DNA of 64,000 bases from Chrysemys picta bellii (lineage: Eukaryota; Chordata; Testudines; Emydidae): positions 66,899,287-66,963,286 of the forward strand of contig NC_088792.1 in the NCBI RefSeq assembly GCF_011386835.1, given 5' to 3'. Positions 47,036 through 59,702 of the stretch are shown here, one piece after another. A model generated the notes under the pieces. That model saw only the letters and a list, made by a program, of their open reading frames with translations, was not told the DNA's origin and did no database searches. Every line of letters begins with the position of its first letter. Position 1 is the first letter of the stretch. The position numbers and the translations under genes were made by a program.

Positions 47036-50000
47036 ATAAAAACAGAGATAGTTGGAATGTTACAAAATTTTTATTATGTATGGGCCTAAAACTGCATACA
47101 TTGTAGTGAAGATCCCCTCCTCCCAGATTTCATTCAGTTTTAATAAAAAATAAAAGGTCCCTATTTAAACAGTATCTTAGCACCATGAATGGTGAAGAAA
47201 ACTCAACTGATATGTTTAAGTAAAAACTTGATTAACGGAATACATTAAGTAATTGCATAATAATGGGCCACAAGAGTTATCTGCTTTGTAAATACATCCA
47301 CTGTTTAGAAAGACATTACTGTAATATTACAAGAAGGGCCCAATACTATGAAACATCATGCCTTAAATATAAACATTTAAACAGAGTATTTAGTAAAGCT
47401 GTGACACAAATACTAAACACTCTTGCTTAATAGTGGGGGAGGAGAGAAATGCAGCAAACAAATGGATGAGATAAAGACAGAGTGGTCTGATACAGACAAT
47501 CTAGATAGTTTTATCTGGACAAGAAGCTTTAAAATAATACAGTACTTTATTCAACAGAGTATAACTAACAGAGCCTTCTAGGATTTCATATATTTATATA
47601 ATCTTTTAACACTACAGAAACAGTTTAAAAACCCCTTTTTCTACTTTTTTTTAAAATGAAGTATGTGGCAAAATGTTCTTGGGGGTTCAGTTCTTTGGCT
47701 TGAGTAGATCAGTATAGCTCCACCAAAGTCAACTCTGCTGTGCTGATTTACACCAGTTGAGAATCCAGTCCAGCTCCCTGTATTTAACAAAATACATTTT
47801 AAAATGCTTTCTTCTGACCTTCACACTCCACTGGAGCCATTATACTTTATCTGTCAGCTGGTGTTTAGTGTGAGCTTACACGGTGGATAAAAACCATCAT
47901 GGCATTACGCTGAAAGTATATTTTGAAATAGTTATTGCACAGTTGTATTGAGCAGTTATAAAAATATGTATGACACTGCAGTTTTTAAAAATACATATTA
48001 CAAAAGCAGCCGGCCTATAAGAGGTAGCAACATTTTATTTCAAAAAGAACAAAGCCATTATTGAGTTATAGGAATAGCAAGCAAAGATGAAAAAAATGGC
48101 AAATCTGAATTATTTGGCACTCGTAACTTTCAAATTTAAAAATATTTACTTCCAGTCTGGGAGCCTATAGTCTAAAATTCATCCCAGAGTGAATTTTTAT
48201 GACAGAGTTATAAACCACTAAAAAATGGGGCTTATAATGGAAGTGCTGACATAACTAACTATAGCAGCACGAACAGTGCCTCTGTAATCAAGGCACATTA
48301 TATTTATGAGGTAGGTAAAAGTCTGTAACCATTAATCACCAGAATCATATTGACAGATTCAAAGTTTGAGGTCCAACAAAATTAATGTATTCAGTTTATC
48401 ACACCATTGATACTAAGGAGAGAATTTGCAAGCACTTTTATGGTCTTGGGCTTTGACATCTTTACAGAAATCAGTGAGTGCAGTCTTACTGAAACATTTC
48501 ATTAATCTGCTGCCTCTGCATTTCTAGATTTTGCCATTTTTTGTAAACTGCTAGAGAAGTAGATTGTTTAGAAACCAACCTGACCTTATTTGCACAAACA
48601 CGCTTCAATAGGAGATCATTATAAACATTAATTCTACGTGCATCCGACCTAGATTTAGATTATACCCTAATAGTGATTAATCACCCAAACAATATCCAAC
48701 TCCTAAATTATAACTCAACATCCCTATATAAAAATCTAAAATGTCAGCACCTCAGTCTTTATGATATCACACCATTCCAATAATTCTGTTTTACAAGTAA
48801 ATTCCTATTATACATTAATAAGTGCTGTTGGTGGCTAAACTTCATGCCTTTGAGTAATGACTAGGTTGAAGGCAATTAGGCCAGCCAGGTGCAGCTGGGC
48901 TGGGTACTAATAAAAAGTTTTTAAATTTTACTATTTCCGTTTGGATTTTGGGGGTGCATTCCAATCTGCCCAAATTAGGGAGGAAATTGTTTCCACGTTT
49001 TCAGCTGTTCCATGTTTTGACCATTACTGATAACCCTTTTAGGGTTTTTTTGTTTTGTTTTTTTTCCCTTTCCCACATGTACCTGTGATCTGAGGACTGA
49101 GTTCCACTGACTAGTATCCACGTTTCACAGCATGAGAGACTGGTTACTGTAATCATTATAAAGCCAGAAACAGAAAAATGCACACACTCACTCAGGTAAT
49201 ACAGCAGCACCTTCATCGTAGAACTTATATGTGAAAAATCAAGTAACAAAAGTGGTTTAAAAAGACTTTACTCATGCTGTAAAAAGCATTTTTCATTGGG
49301 AATCTAAGGTGGATTAGACATAAGGGAAAACGTATGTGGCATAAAAAAATGCATGTACTGTATCTTAAATGCAGTAAGAGATATACTCTTGCCCTTTACT
49401 AATTTCTCTCTTAAAAGAACTGCAAATATTAAAGAATATAGACTTACAGAAAAGCATTACAGTTGAAAATTGAGAAAATATATAAGCACAGGCTGAAAAC
49501 AGTCATTTACAAGTATGCAATTACTTGTAGTGTAACTCTCTTTTAGAAAAAAGCTTTTTGAGTTTGAGTCTTTAACTGTTCTTATTCTGCTTTTATACAA
49601 AGGGCAAGACAAAACAAAAAAACCCAGCATAAGTTATAAATTTATTAATCAGAGTACAAAAATTCATCTGGCTTAATCTGAGAAAGATATTGAGCATATT
49701 ACATAATCTGTTTGATCATTATTTTCCTCCGGATTCCAGCTGGCTGTTTGTTTACACTATTTATACTGAATTTAAACAATAGAACTACATTTTAAATCTG
49801 CATCCCAAATAGTATTAGGAAACACTGTGTAGCTCCCCCTGCAGAGTTCTTTCCTTATTCTTCACGTGGGTTGAATGGAGGGCATAAGAGGTAGGGAGGG
49901 GTCTGGCAGGGATTGAAGATGGGGCCCTCTAAAACAGCAGAGCCTTTCTATTCCCAATTCCATAGAGGGCCTTGAACCTCCGTGTTGCTTTTGTGTGAAT

Positions 50001-53000
50001 CTCTAGATCCAAGCAGCACACCTCCATGGGAACCCCCATCCTCTGCAGGTAGGTACAGAAGCTGTGGATAGATCTCTGCTGACGTTTATAATACGATGTG
50101 AAGCATTAATTCTATCACGGAAGGGAGCTTCTTTGTAGTGGTGAGGCCATATTAGAATAATTACTCTGGTAGCTCCACTGAGGGGGAAATCAACAGGACA
50201 GTTAAATGCTGAGAGATTTACGTTTCCCTCAGGCACACCAGTGGTTGCACCTATTTATTCCCTGGGGAGAGCATCCTGTGCAGTGTATCTGATCCAGAAT
50301 TCCACCCCTCCAACATCACATTGCACCTCACAAAATCTCCCGGTGCTTTCACAATGTGGACTACATTCAGAAAGATTTTTGCAAGCTTGGGCAATGGGAT
50401 GAACACGTAACATTGGGTCTGGAGACTGATTCCCACTCTTAGCTCCTCTTCAAGCCTCAGAAGGAAGCTGAATATAGAGGCCTTAGCCAAAACTTCCTAC
50501 GGACTTTGCTGGGAGTTTTGACCAAGATTAAAAGGATTTGGCCATTAACCAACCTTTTTTTTTTTTTTTTTTTAAATGAATGGGGACAAGAAACAAGTTT
50601 ATTAGAACATCTGCTAGAATCCAGCATAAGATAGGCTCCTACAATTTATATTTCAACAGGTCAGTGTTAATTCCAGTTTACAGAAATAAAAAGCCTATGG
50701 CAAAACTAAACTGAAGTCTTATTCTGCAGCAGTAACTATTCCAAACAAGATAAAATACTACTGAAATCTGTACAAATCCATATGCAAGGAGCTCAGTAGT
50801 TCTCTGCTTTTATGTGTATTTTTCAACTGACCGTAGGCCTGATTAGGATGACAATGAAGCATGTATTTAACATAAGTTTAATATTAAGCATATGCTTCAT
50901 TGCTGTCCTGAAAAAGATGCTTTCCTGAAATGGGGCCTAAGTTTCAAAGAAGATATATACTGTTATTTTGATATATAGCAGTCAAATGTCATGACAAAAT
51001 GTGTTGGATACTGTGGTAGGGTACTAGCTTGCTCCCACAAGTTAATTGACTTAAGAACAGGAGCAGGCTCTTAATTATAATGTTTGTATATCTCAGAATT
51101 TCTTGATGATGCTTCTAGTGTTGAGTTGTCAGCCTAATTTATTTATTGATTTATTTTAAATAGCTGTCTTTCTATGAATCAGGTGAATCATTACATATAA
51201 TATCCAAATTTATCTTAGTTATTATACTTGAGTAATTCACCAAAATTAGAATTCTATCAAATCAGACACATTTTGTAATAAAAAATCACTTAACTATATA
51301 GCAAATTACATTTAGAATTCAGAAAAATTGATTTTGAGAACACAAATCAACCCCTTCTGATTTTAAAACATTCTGTATTTTTGTAGGAAAACTAAATTTC
51401 ACATTGCTTAGTCAAATTTAATAAAAATTGTTAATAAAGTATATATCCTATTTGTAAGGAGCATAGTAATGTGAAAGCCAAATAGTTTGATAGTCTGTGT
51501 TTTTGGAGTTTTGGTAGGGGAGTATTTATTTTTGAGAATGCAGCAACAAACCCCATTTTCAACCTGGCAGCAAAGTGAAGAGTTACTAAATAATACCATG
51601 TCTTAACAAATCCTGTCCAGAAACCTGACAGACCAACAATATACTGACTTGTACTGCCCTCTGGTGATTAACTGTAGAAATACCACATTTTTTAAACCTT
51701 CAAAATGCATAAAGTTGCCCAATGCCAATATTCGAAGCAGCAAATTTAAATGAATTAATAAGTACAACTTGAAGAAAATATTGCCAACAAACTAAAATAC
51801 ATCTGCACCACATACATCATGCAAACATACTTAATGAAAAGGAAATAAGTGCAGAATGAGATAGCATCAAAACACATCTGCTGATAGAAGTTTTTTAAAA
51901 CCAACGTTCCTTTTAAATATATACTAATTTCACAGTAGTTCTTTGTGAAGTGTTTTCTAATTAGCTCTCTCAAACAAATAAAGCAAATACATATGGATAA
52001 CATTTTGGCTGCTCTCCACTGCATTTCAGCCTGTTCAAAAGCAGGTAGGACATTTTGATCAGTATTTAGAAGTTACAAAGAAGGTAATTCCTTCTATCCT
52101 GACCCCCATATTCAGCGCCAAAGAAGCTAAAAATATTGGAAAACTCTTATATAATGTCAGAGAAATTTAGGAAAGTTTTATCTAAAAGCAGGTTGTGTTG
52201 TGATGCTTGTTTTCCAAACGGGAAGTAAAATAGCAGCAATAATAAAATACACACCTTCTCACTATTACCTCTCCAGAACAGTAATGTGAAAACATTACAG
52301 CATTAACTTTTTAAAAAAAAAAAGTACTTTTAGTACAAAAATGAACACACATTATTAAACTTGGGACGTCTCTTGTTCCTTCTGTTGGAGAATATCAAAG
52401 CTCCTTTACAATCAATACTGAATTAAACCCCAATACACCTTTGCCAGTTGGTAAATATTACCCTCCCTTTTTCACAGAATGAGGAGGAGGATGAGTCACA
52501 GCAGGTTTAGTGTACAAATTTTGAAGAGTGGCCACTAATTTTGGGTGCCCAACTTGAGACAACGAAGGCTTCATTTTCAGAAGTGCAGTGCACCCTCCAT
52601 TCCACAGCAAGCCAAAAGCAGCTACTAGTCCTAAGCACCTTTGCAAATCAGGCCTCAAAGCATTTCCTTAAGCTGGAAATAAGAGTCCGGGGGTGAAATA
52701 CAGGCTCCATTCAAGTCAATGGCAAAACTCCCATTCAGAGTGGGAGACTTCAGAGGGCCAGGATTTCACTCCTGGTCTCCCGATTACTGTGCTTTACTCA
52801 CTAGAGCCCTGAGCCTGCGCAATCCAAGCCATAGTCACAGAATTTTGGATCTAGAACATGCCCCTGACTTCAGTGGAATCCAACACTGGCACAGAGGCCC
52901 ACCCACTTAGATCCAGCTTCAGGATTGGTGTCAAGAGTATTAAGGTTTTTTTTCAAGACTTAATCTTACTGGCACCTGGAAAATTACTACCCACTCTGAA

Positions 53001-53784
53001 ATATATATAAAAAAATGTTAGTAGGAGAAAGAATAATTTTTAGTTCCTCCAACAATATATAAAGTATCAATTCTGCATGTGTCTCAACTTTCAAGATTTT
53101 ACAAAGGATATATTTAATTTCTGATCACAGGTTCAGATCCTCAGATGGCCAATGGTGCTTTGCCAACTTAAACCACCAAGGATCAGGCCCACTACCAGGA
53201 TTCTAATAATTTTGCATTATTGCTCAAAAATGCCTTTAAAAAACCAAAACACACAAATTAGGGATTTTAAAACAAAGTCTCTACAATCCAAGCTTCTCAT
53301 AGCAATATAGGAGTAGGAAAATTAGTCTATTGAAGTGTGTCTAAATCAGTGTCAAACAACTGACACGTTTTTCTAGAAAAGAAAATACATAAATAAATAA
53401 ATACATAAATAAAAGACAGAAGCTACCTTGCACCAGAGCAATCTCAATGAAATTTGTGGCACATAAGCACATATGTACACAGTCAGCCAAACAGCCTTTG
53501 CTCTAACAATACTCTGCAGGTGCTGAAGGGTAGCTCTCTTTTCTGCACTTTCTGCTTTCCAGAGAAGAGAACTTTTAATGTAGTGCATTTCTATGAACAA
53601 GTACAGTTCTACTTATTATACAACCTTAGCACAATTATCATGTGTTGACAGTACCCTCTGTACATACGAAGATTTTTGTGAACAAAGAATCATATCTTCT
53701 TATCTAGTTCAGGCATAAACAGATCAGAAACATTATACTACTAACAATAGCTTGACAGGAGGCAGTGGTTTTATATGTCCTTTA
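47036..53784. other. long stretch, mostly unrecognised
   Basis: Ancient-repeat fragments occur at 47700-47770 ('tgatttacaccagttgagaa') and about 52690-52900 ('tcaagtcaatggcaaaactc', followed by a MIR-like minus-strand segment). There is a T run at 50554-50571 and an AAAT/ACAT microsatellite at 53388-53415. No exon or intact repeat is seen. Confidence 0.4.
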
Positions 53785-53955
53785 TAGAATCATAGAACAT
53801 CAGGGTTGGAAGGGACCTTAGGAGGTTATCTAGTCCAACCCCCTGCTCAAAGCAGGACCAATCCCCAGTTTCCGAAATAGCCTCCTCAAGGATTGAACTC
53901 ACAACCTTGGGTTTAGCAGGCCAATTCTCAAACCAATGAGCTATCCCTCCCCCCC
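53785..53955 (-). mobile_element. CryI-type SINE, internally deleted
   Basis: On the minus strand the head 'ggggggagggatagctcatt', B box 'gagttcaatcc' and a shortened body lead directly into the CR1-like tail 'ggttggactagataacctcc'. The segment corresponding to 'gatctggggcaaaaatctg' in the 44577 copy is missing. Confidence 0.85.
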
Positions 53956-56900
53956 GATCAAAAAGCTCATCAAAAAGTCCTGATCAAAAGCTCATTCAAA
54001 TCAATGCAGAGATTTTTCCTTGACTCCAGTGGACTATGGGTCTGGCCCAGCGTGAACACTGAGGACAGGATCCACAGAAAAAGGAAGTATCTGATGAACA
54101 GATATTGTGACAGTTCCTACAGGAACCTAGCCAATAGACAGGTTGAGGAGCAGTCAGGTATAGTTATGTATATAATTTAAAAAAAAGAAACAGACTTTTC
54201 AACCATAGATGCTAATAATTAGCTGCATAAATCCATTATTTAGGCACCTAAATCAGTAGCCCAATTTTCAGTGATGCAGAAATGAATGGGAGTTATGGGT
54301 GCTCAGTACCCCTGAAAACAATCAGGTCACCAATCTAGGTTAGAGTTAAAAATACAATTGCAACTTACTAGCTCCTAGTAGCAACTTATGTTACCCATTT
54401 TTTTTTCATACACTGAACAAAAAGGTGTGTTGCAGGTTTCAAACTTTGCTTATTTTACCCATGTCTGTAGAGTAATGTTATTAAAAAAGAAAGTTAATGT
54501 AAACTATTGCTGTGGATATTCTTGCTTTAACACCATTCCCTCCCCACTTTTGTTGAAGATCCCAAATCATTTTAAAATATTTTATCTGTTTTTACATAGG
54601 TTCTTTTCAGTTGTCTTTTAAAGTGTTTGTTCAGAACCCCAGGCAGCAAAGTGGGAAGGTGCATTATAAATTAATAATAAAATTGCAAATAAAGCATGAG
54701 TACGCTTTACACAGATGCTGTAGGTATATTTTATGCTCATACAAAACCTACTTTTCAATACCAGAAAGTGAAGCATTATTTCAAGGTTACCACTAATGGG
54801 TAATAACTACCACTGAATAATCATTATGCTTTCAACATGAGCAGAAATTGTTAAAATGCATGCCACTCATTTATGTAACAACAGAACGACATTTAATATA
54901 TTGTAACACAATAGGCCAAACAGGTCTTTGCAAGGGCCACTTTATAGAGTGGTGCAACAAGTTTTCTTCCCCCCATCACAGGGAGACAGGCACAATTGCT
55001 AGTCACTATTAAGTAAGTCACCACAGGTGGCTAGGATGGGGCTACGGCTCTGCCTGCAGACCACACAGACCAGGGAGGAGTGATTACATGTATTCCCCAT
55101 GCACACATGGGAATGCGGAGAGGAATCTCTCCCAGTGCTCCCTGTGTCAGAGCAGCTCTATACTATCCCCCTACACAGGGTAGCGACTAGAAATCACAAC
55201 TGAGGCAGAGTTGCCAAAAGCCAACAGTTAAGAATTTCTATTTTTGAACTTTAAGTACATCAGTTTGCAGCTCCTGTGATTTGAATAACAATCCTTTACT
55301 CAAATGGCATAAGCCCACCAAATTCTATCTACTGGAACCACAAGCTTCAGAACCCAAACCTCAAAATGTAGCCTCAGCTGACATCAAGTGCTTAGAAAAA
55401 GCATTTGGGCCTACACTGATTAAATTACGCAAAGGAAGCTATACAGCTGCATGGCAAAGCTCTACCACCAAAGACTTTCCGCTGCGCTGAGGAAGGAAGT
55501 TGCCATCACGTGCATGGAATGAGAGTAAACATTGTAGGATCAGAGAAAACAAACCTACAATTCTGTTTCATTTAAAAAAAAATCCTTCTTATTTTGTACA
55601 TCACTGACCTGGTATCCCACAATGTCCTAAAATCTATTGCATGAATCCAGCAGCTAGATAGATATTAAGTCTGTATGCTAAAAATCTATGAGACATCTTT
55701 GTTGAAATGTTACTGCACAGTATTCCATTTTTAGTTCTCTTACTCTGTTTTTAAACATTAAGAATATATCTGCGTATTATAAAATGAATTCATTTTCTCC
55801 TGGAAAAATCTCTTGCCAATTTTTTTTTAAAGAAAATAAAATACTTTACAAATTAAACAAAAAAGGAGAGGAAAAACATCTTCAAGCATAGTTATGGTCA
55901 GAAAAGTAAAAACAGTAAAAATTATATCATGTTACTCAATACATCTGTTCCATTTTTTAAAAATTGCAGATAAACTTAATTCATGATGAAAGTAAGTTTT
56001 ACTCATTTCTATTCCTGTTTACTCTCATACTGAGCTAACACAGCAACGGGAGAATGTGAGCTGGATTTTTTCATCACTCAGGCAATTTAAATACTTGTAA
56101 ATTCCAACTGCAGATTCTTCCACTGCTGGCAATAGATATGAGGTAGCTGGATATGAGGTCCTAGGTTGAAATTATAGAGCTAGAAATTAATTTTAAACAT
56201 TTTTAAATAAGCAAATTTATTATGGGCATAACTGGGAGAAAATATGGGGGCCCACAATGCCATTTTAACAGAACAGAATGGCACAGCACTTTAAACTGGT
56301 AAAAACAAATGCTCATCACTACACTCTGCTGAAAACTAGAGACAGCGATGGACCTAAATCTTAATCTTGAATTCAACCATGTCACAGTTCAGGGAGGAGA
56401 ATTAGAAATCCTGGATCTGAACATACCTACCCTGTTTAGGTTCCCAAACTGAAAGGAGACTATTTTCCAGTCTAGTTGCAGCTGAAAATCACATACTTGG
56501 ACAAGATTTTGGCCCAAAATGGTGGACATCACTAAAGAACAGTATAAATTGCAAGAGAGTGTCACAATTTAAGTGTTCAAAAGTCTTCAGAGATCTGCTA
56601 AAGTCTGCCAAGAACAGCTCACACGATTTTATCACCACAGAATTCAAATCCTAGCTGTTATGCAGGCTTAGATATCCAAACTAGCCTACACTTAACCAAG
56701 CTACAAGTCCACACATCACCTTTTCAAACTCCCTCTACTTACAACTGTCTAATGTTTTGAAAACTAGTTAAAAACAAACATTTTTTACAAACCCATAACT
56801 TGTTTTCTTTGCTCCTGGGCTAAAAGTATGTCTAGCCTAGTTTCTGCTCACAGGAAGTTTTTTCTGACAATTACAAATCCTCAAACACAGGGTTCATAAC

Positions 56901-57622
56901 AGAAGTGCTGACACATTAACTATAAAAGCATCAACATTCCACTATAATTCCATTTTCTACTGAGACTCAAAAAACACATCAAATAAAAAAAACCACACAC
57001 ATACACGAGCGAGCCTGCTCCGCTCAACAAAACACAGCAGAAGTAAATGTGTTTTAACCCGCTTCATTTACGCAGGAGTTTGAATCAAAACCATGGGTAT
57101 ACTTATTGATTGTCATACTGCTGCATTTGGGCTTCCATCTGGCTGAAACCCAATCATTACTTTGGCAAAGGTCAGGTTTTATGTCCCAAACTTAATCTAG
57201 TCTTTTGAAATCCATCCTCAGATTGAACTCAACAACTTGCGCTCAGCTCTCTAAACAACATTAAATTTGCTGTTTCCATGTGGAAAATCGTGTCAGATGC
57301 AACTACTCTACATGGACAACAGATGGTCAGAAGATGCCTCACACCACAGATATGCACTGAAATCAGAGTATATGTCCCCAATTACAAGCTCCACTGTTAA
57401 CTTACAGCAAGTACTCCCTCTACTGATTTAATGAAGATGTTTTCCTACTGTGGAGCTGCAGACAATCTGGCTAAAAGCACCAAGGGGTCTACTCTTTAAT
57501 ACATCTGGGGTAACTCCTATTAACCTCATTGGAAATTCTGTAATATCTCAGTAGAAATATCTGTATAACCCACTACCCTCTCTTTTTTCCTAGGACTACA
57601 GAGGTGTTAATGGACCACTGTA
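53956..57622. other. unassigned AT-rich sequence
   Basis: 'aggcacctaaatcag' at 54242-54256 belongs to the AGGTGCCTAA word family. TTGGCAAAGGTCA at 57162-57174 resembles a DR1 nuclear-receptor site. No gene is recognised. Confidence 0.4.
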
Positions 57623-57758
57623 CATAGACTCATAGACTTAAGGTCAGAAGGGACCATTATGGTCATCTAGTCTGACCTCCTGCACAACGCAGGCCACAGA
57701 ATCTCACCCACCCACTGTAACAAACCCCTAACCTATGTCTGAGTTATTGAAGTCCTCA
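57623..57758 (-). mobile_element. CR1-type LINE 3' tail
   Basis: On the minus strand it ends with 'ccttaagtctatgagtctat'; upstream lie 'ctagatgaccataatggtcc' and 'cctgcgttgtgcaggaggtc'. It is a short 5'-truncated copy of the same subfamily as 24795-25240. Confidence 0.8.
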
Positions 57759-57769
57759 GTGGACATGTA

Positions 57770-57955
57770 ATGGTCCCTTAGAATATGTGTTCAGTACTTA
57801 TGCTAAACAATCTGTTCCACCTTGCATTTAGCTGTGATGCTTGGACTACCTTTCCCAGACCTGAAAAAAAGCTCTGTGTGGCTTGAAAGCTTGTCTCTCT
57901 CACCAACAGAAGTTGGTCCAATAAAAGATATTATCTCACCCACATAGTGTCTCAG
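57770..57955 (+). mobile_element. second Penelope-like family with hammerhead-like motif
   Basis: From about 57861 it reads CTGAAAA, A's, then AAGC and GCTT flanking a 'tctgtgtg' loop, GAAA (57885-57888) and 'gcttgtctctc', then 'accaacagaagttggtccaa' with its own small hairpin. The layout parallels the 13798 family with different stem bases. The core is decayed (CTGAAAA for CTGANGA). Confidence 0.5.
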
Positions 57956-57959
57956 TGGA

Positions 57960-58394
57960 AAGTACACATGCAACAAGGTTAGACTAGATCCCGTTGCTTA
58001 CCAATTTTTGGGAACCAACAATGCAGTTGTGCCTTTACAGGTTAGATTTCTATATAAATGTTGAATGTTCACTAGTAATACATTTATTTAAATAATTTTA
58101 AATGGCAACCACAAATACGCAAAAGCAACAGTTAAGAAGGTAAAAAGTTCTTAGCACAGCAAGCTCTTTACAAGCAGAATTATTTTCAGAATCACAAAAT
58201 ACATGAGATTTTGATTTTTAAGACAAGCTCATACACAGCTGCCTTACTTTTCACATTCACAGTAAGATTTTGCTACACCCAAACCCTTTTACCAGTGCAT
58301 TTAGAATTAAGACAATTATGGAATTATGTTTTCTCAAACGCTAACATAATGATGGTTCCCTATTGTATAGCACTTATTATTTTCAAACATTAAT
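57960..58394. other. unassigned sequence
   Basis: No repeat boundary, RNA or coding signal is recognised; one short plus-strand ORF lacks motifs. Confidence 0.4.
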
Positions 58395-58562
58395 TTAATT
58401 AACTTTCTCAACCAAGTAGGAAAGTAGTATTGTGCACATTTTGTAGACAAAGAAACGAACGCATTAAGTGACTTGCCCAAGGATAGAGGGAGCCTGATTA
58501 GAAGTTGGGAGCTGCTGACTCCCACGTCTGTATTCTATCCACTACACCATGCTGTCTGAAAT
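58395..58562 (-). mobile_element. MIR-type SINE, minus strand
   Basis: The minus strand shows the tRNA-like head 'catggtgtagtggatagaat', 'gtgggagtcagcagctccca', then 'tccttgggcaagtcacttaa' and 'tctttgtctacaaaatgtgc', in the order expected for MIR. Diverged, non-coding. Confidence 0.8.
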
Positions 58563-59029
58563 TGGCAGAAGTAGACTGATCACACAAGTTGATTGCCAGG
58601 CTCAGAATGTCAGTGATAAAACCCACTAAGCTCACTCCTCTCACTTCATCATCTCACCAGCAAGCCTGGAGATAAGGAAAAGGAAGGAAAAGGGCAACTG
58701 CAATGAAAACTCATTCCAAGAAGAGTTTTTTTTTCCAATACAGTCCTTACCTTGGTTTTAAAGTGGAAATACTTCACTAAGTAAATTCATTAATGTCCTC
58801 AATGGGTAATGTCCTCAACAGGTAATCCATTAATGTCCTCAATGGATTTTACCCATCTTCGGAAACTTTTTTCATTGTTAAATTCCTCTCTAAATGTGGG
58901 GCTTTTACAACTGTTGGCCAGTATGTGCATTGGGCAGGCCAACAAGAGATGATACAGTCAAATTTCAACATCAGTCTTATGAGTATTTTCAATAACCAAT
59001 TCCTGTATTCTACGGTTTTCAACTGTAAC
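58563..59029. other. unassigned; short tandem phrase
   Basis: 'taatgtcctcaatgg' recurs imperfectly three times between 58791 and 58846. Nothing else is recognised. Confidence 0.4.
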
Positions 59030-59702
59030 AAAAGGTAAACCTTAATGGGCTAAGTGTTTTAGAACAGCTGGCAAAGGAGCTCTCTAGACCCTCAATGTTG
59101 ATTTTCAATAAGTCTTGCAACCCTAGCAAAGTTCCAGAGGACTGGAAGAAAGCGAATATTGTGCCATTATTTAAGAAGGCAAATGGAATGACTGGGTAGT
59201 TATAGGCCAACTGCCTGACATTGTTCCCGAGCAAAATAATGAAAAGCCTGATACAGGACTTGATAAATAAAGAGTTAAAGGAGGATACAACGTAATTAAT
59301 GCCAATCAATATGGTTTTAAGGAAAATAGATCCTGTCAAAATTTACCTTTTTTTAAAAATGAGATTACAAATTTGTTGATAAAGGTAAAAGTATTGATGT
59401 AGCATACTTCGATTTCTGTACAGCATCTAGTCCTGTATGACACTTTGATTAAGAAGCTAGAACAATACAAATAAACATGCCTCAAATTAAATAGATTAAA
59501 AACTGGCTACCTGATAGATCTCAAAATTTAATTGAAAACTGGGAATCATCATCTAGTGCGTGTGTTTCTAGTTCTTGGCCCTAAGATATTTAACATTTTT
59601 ATCAATGGTCTTGGAAGAAAAAATAATACTGATAAAGTTTGCAGATAATATCAAGATTGCGGGAATGGTAAATAAGGAAGAGGACAAGTCATTGATATAG
59701 AA
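59030..59702 (+). pseudogene. CR1-type LINE reverse transcriptase remnant, 5' half
   Basis: The decayed sense-strand reading contains non-LTR reverse transcriptase motifs in shifting frames: a segment reading PKIFNIFINGLG just downstream of 59575, and IKFADN at 59632-59649. The second reads FADN where the family has FADD, so the second catalytic aspartate is lost. Stops and frameshifts occur throughout. The copy is 5'-truncated near 59030 and resumes after the hAT insertion at 62064. I assign CR1 from the motif set and the downstream tail; a related chicken-repeat-like clade is possible. Confidence 0.7.
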
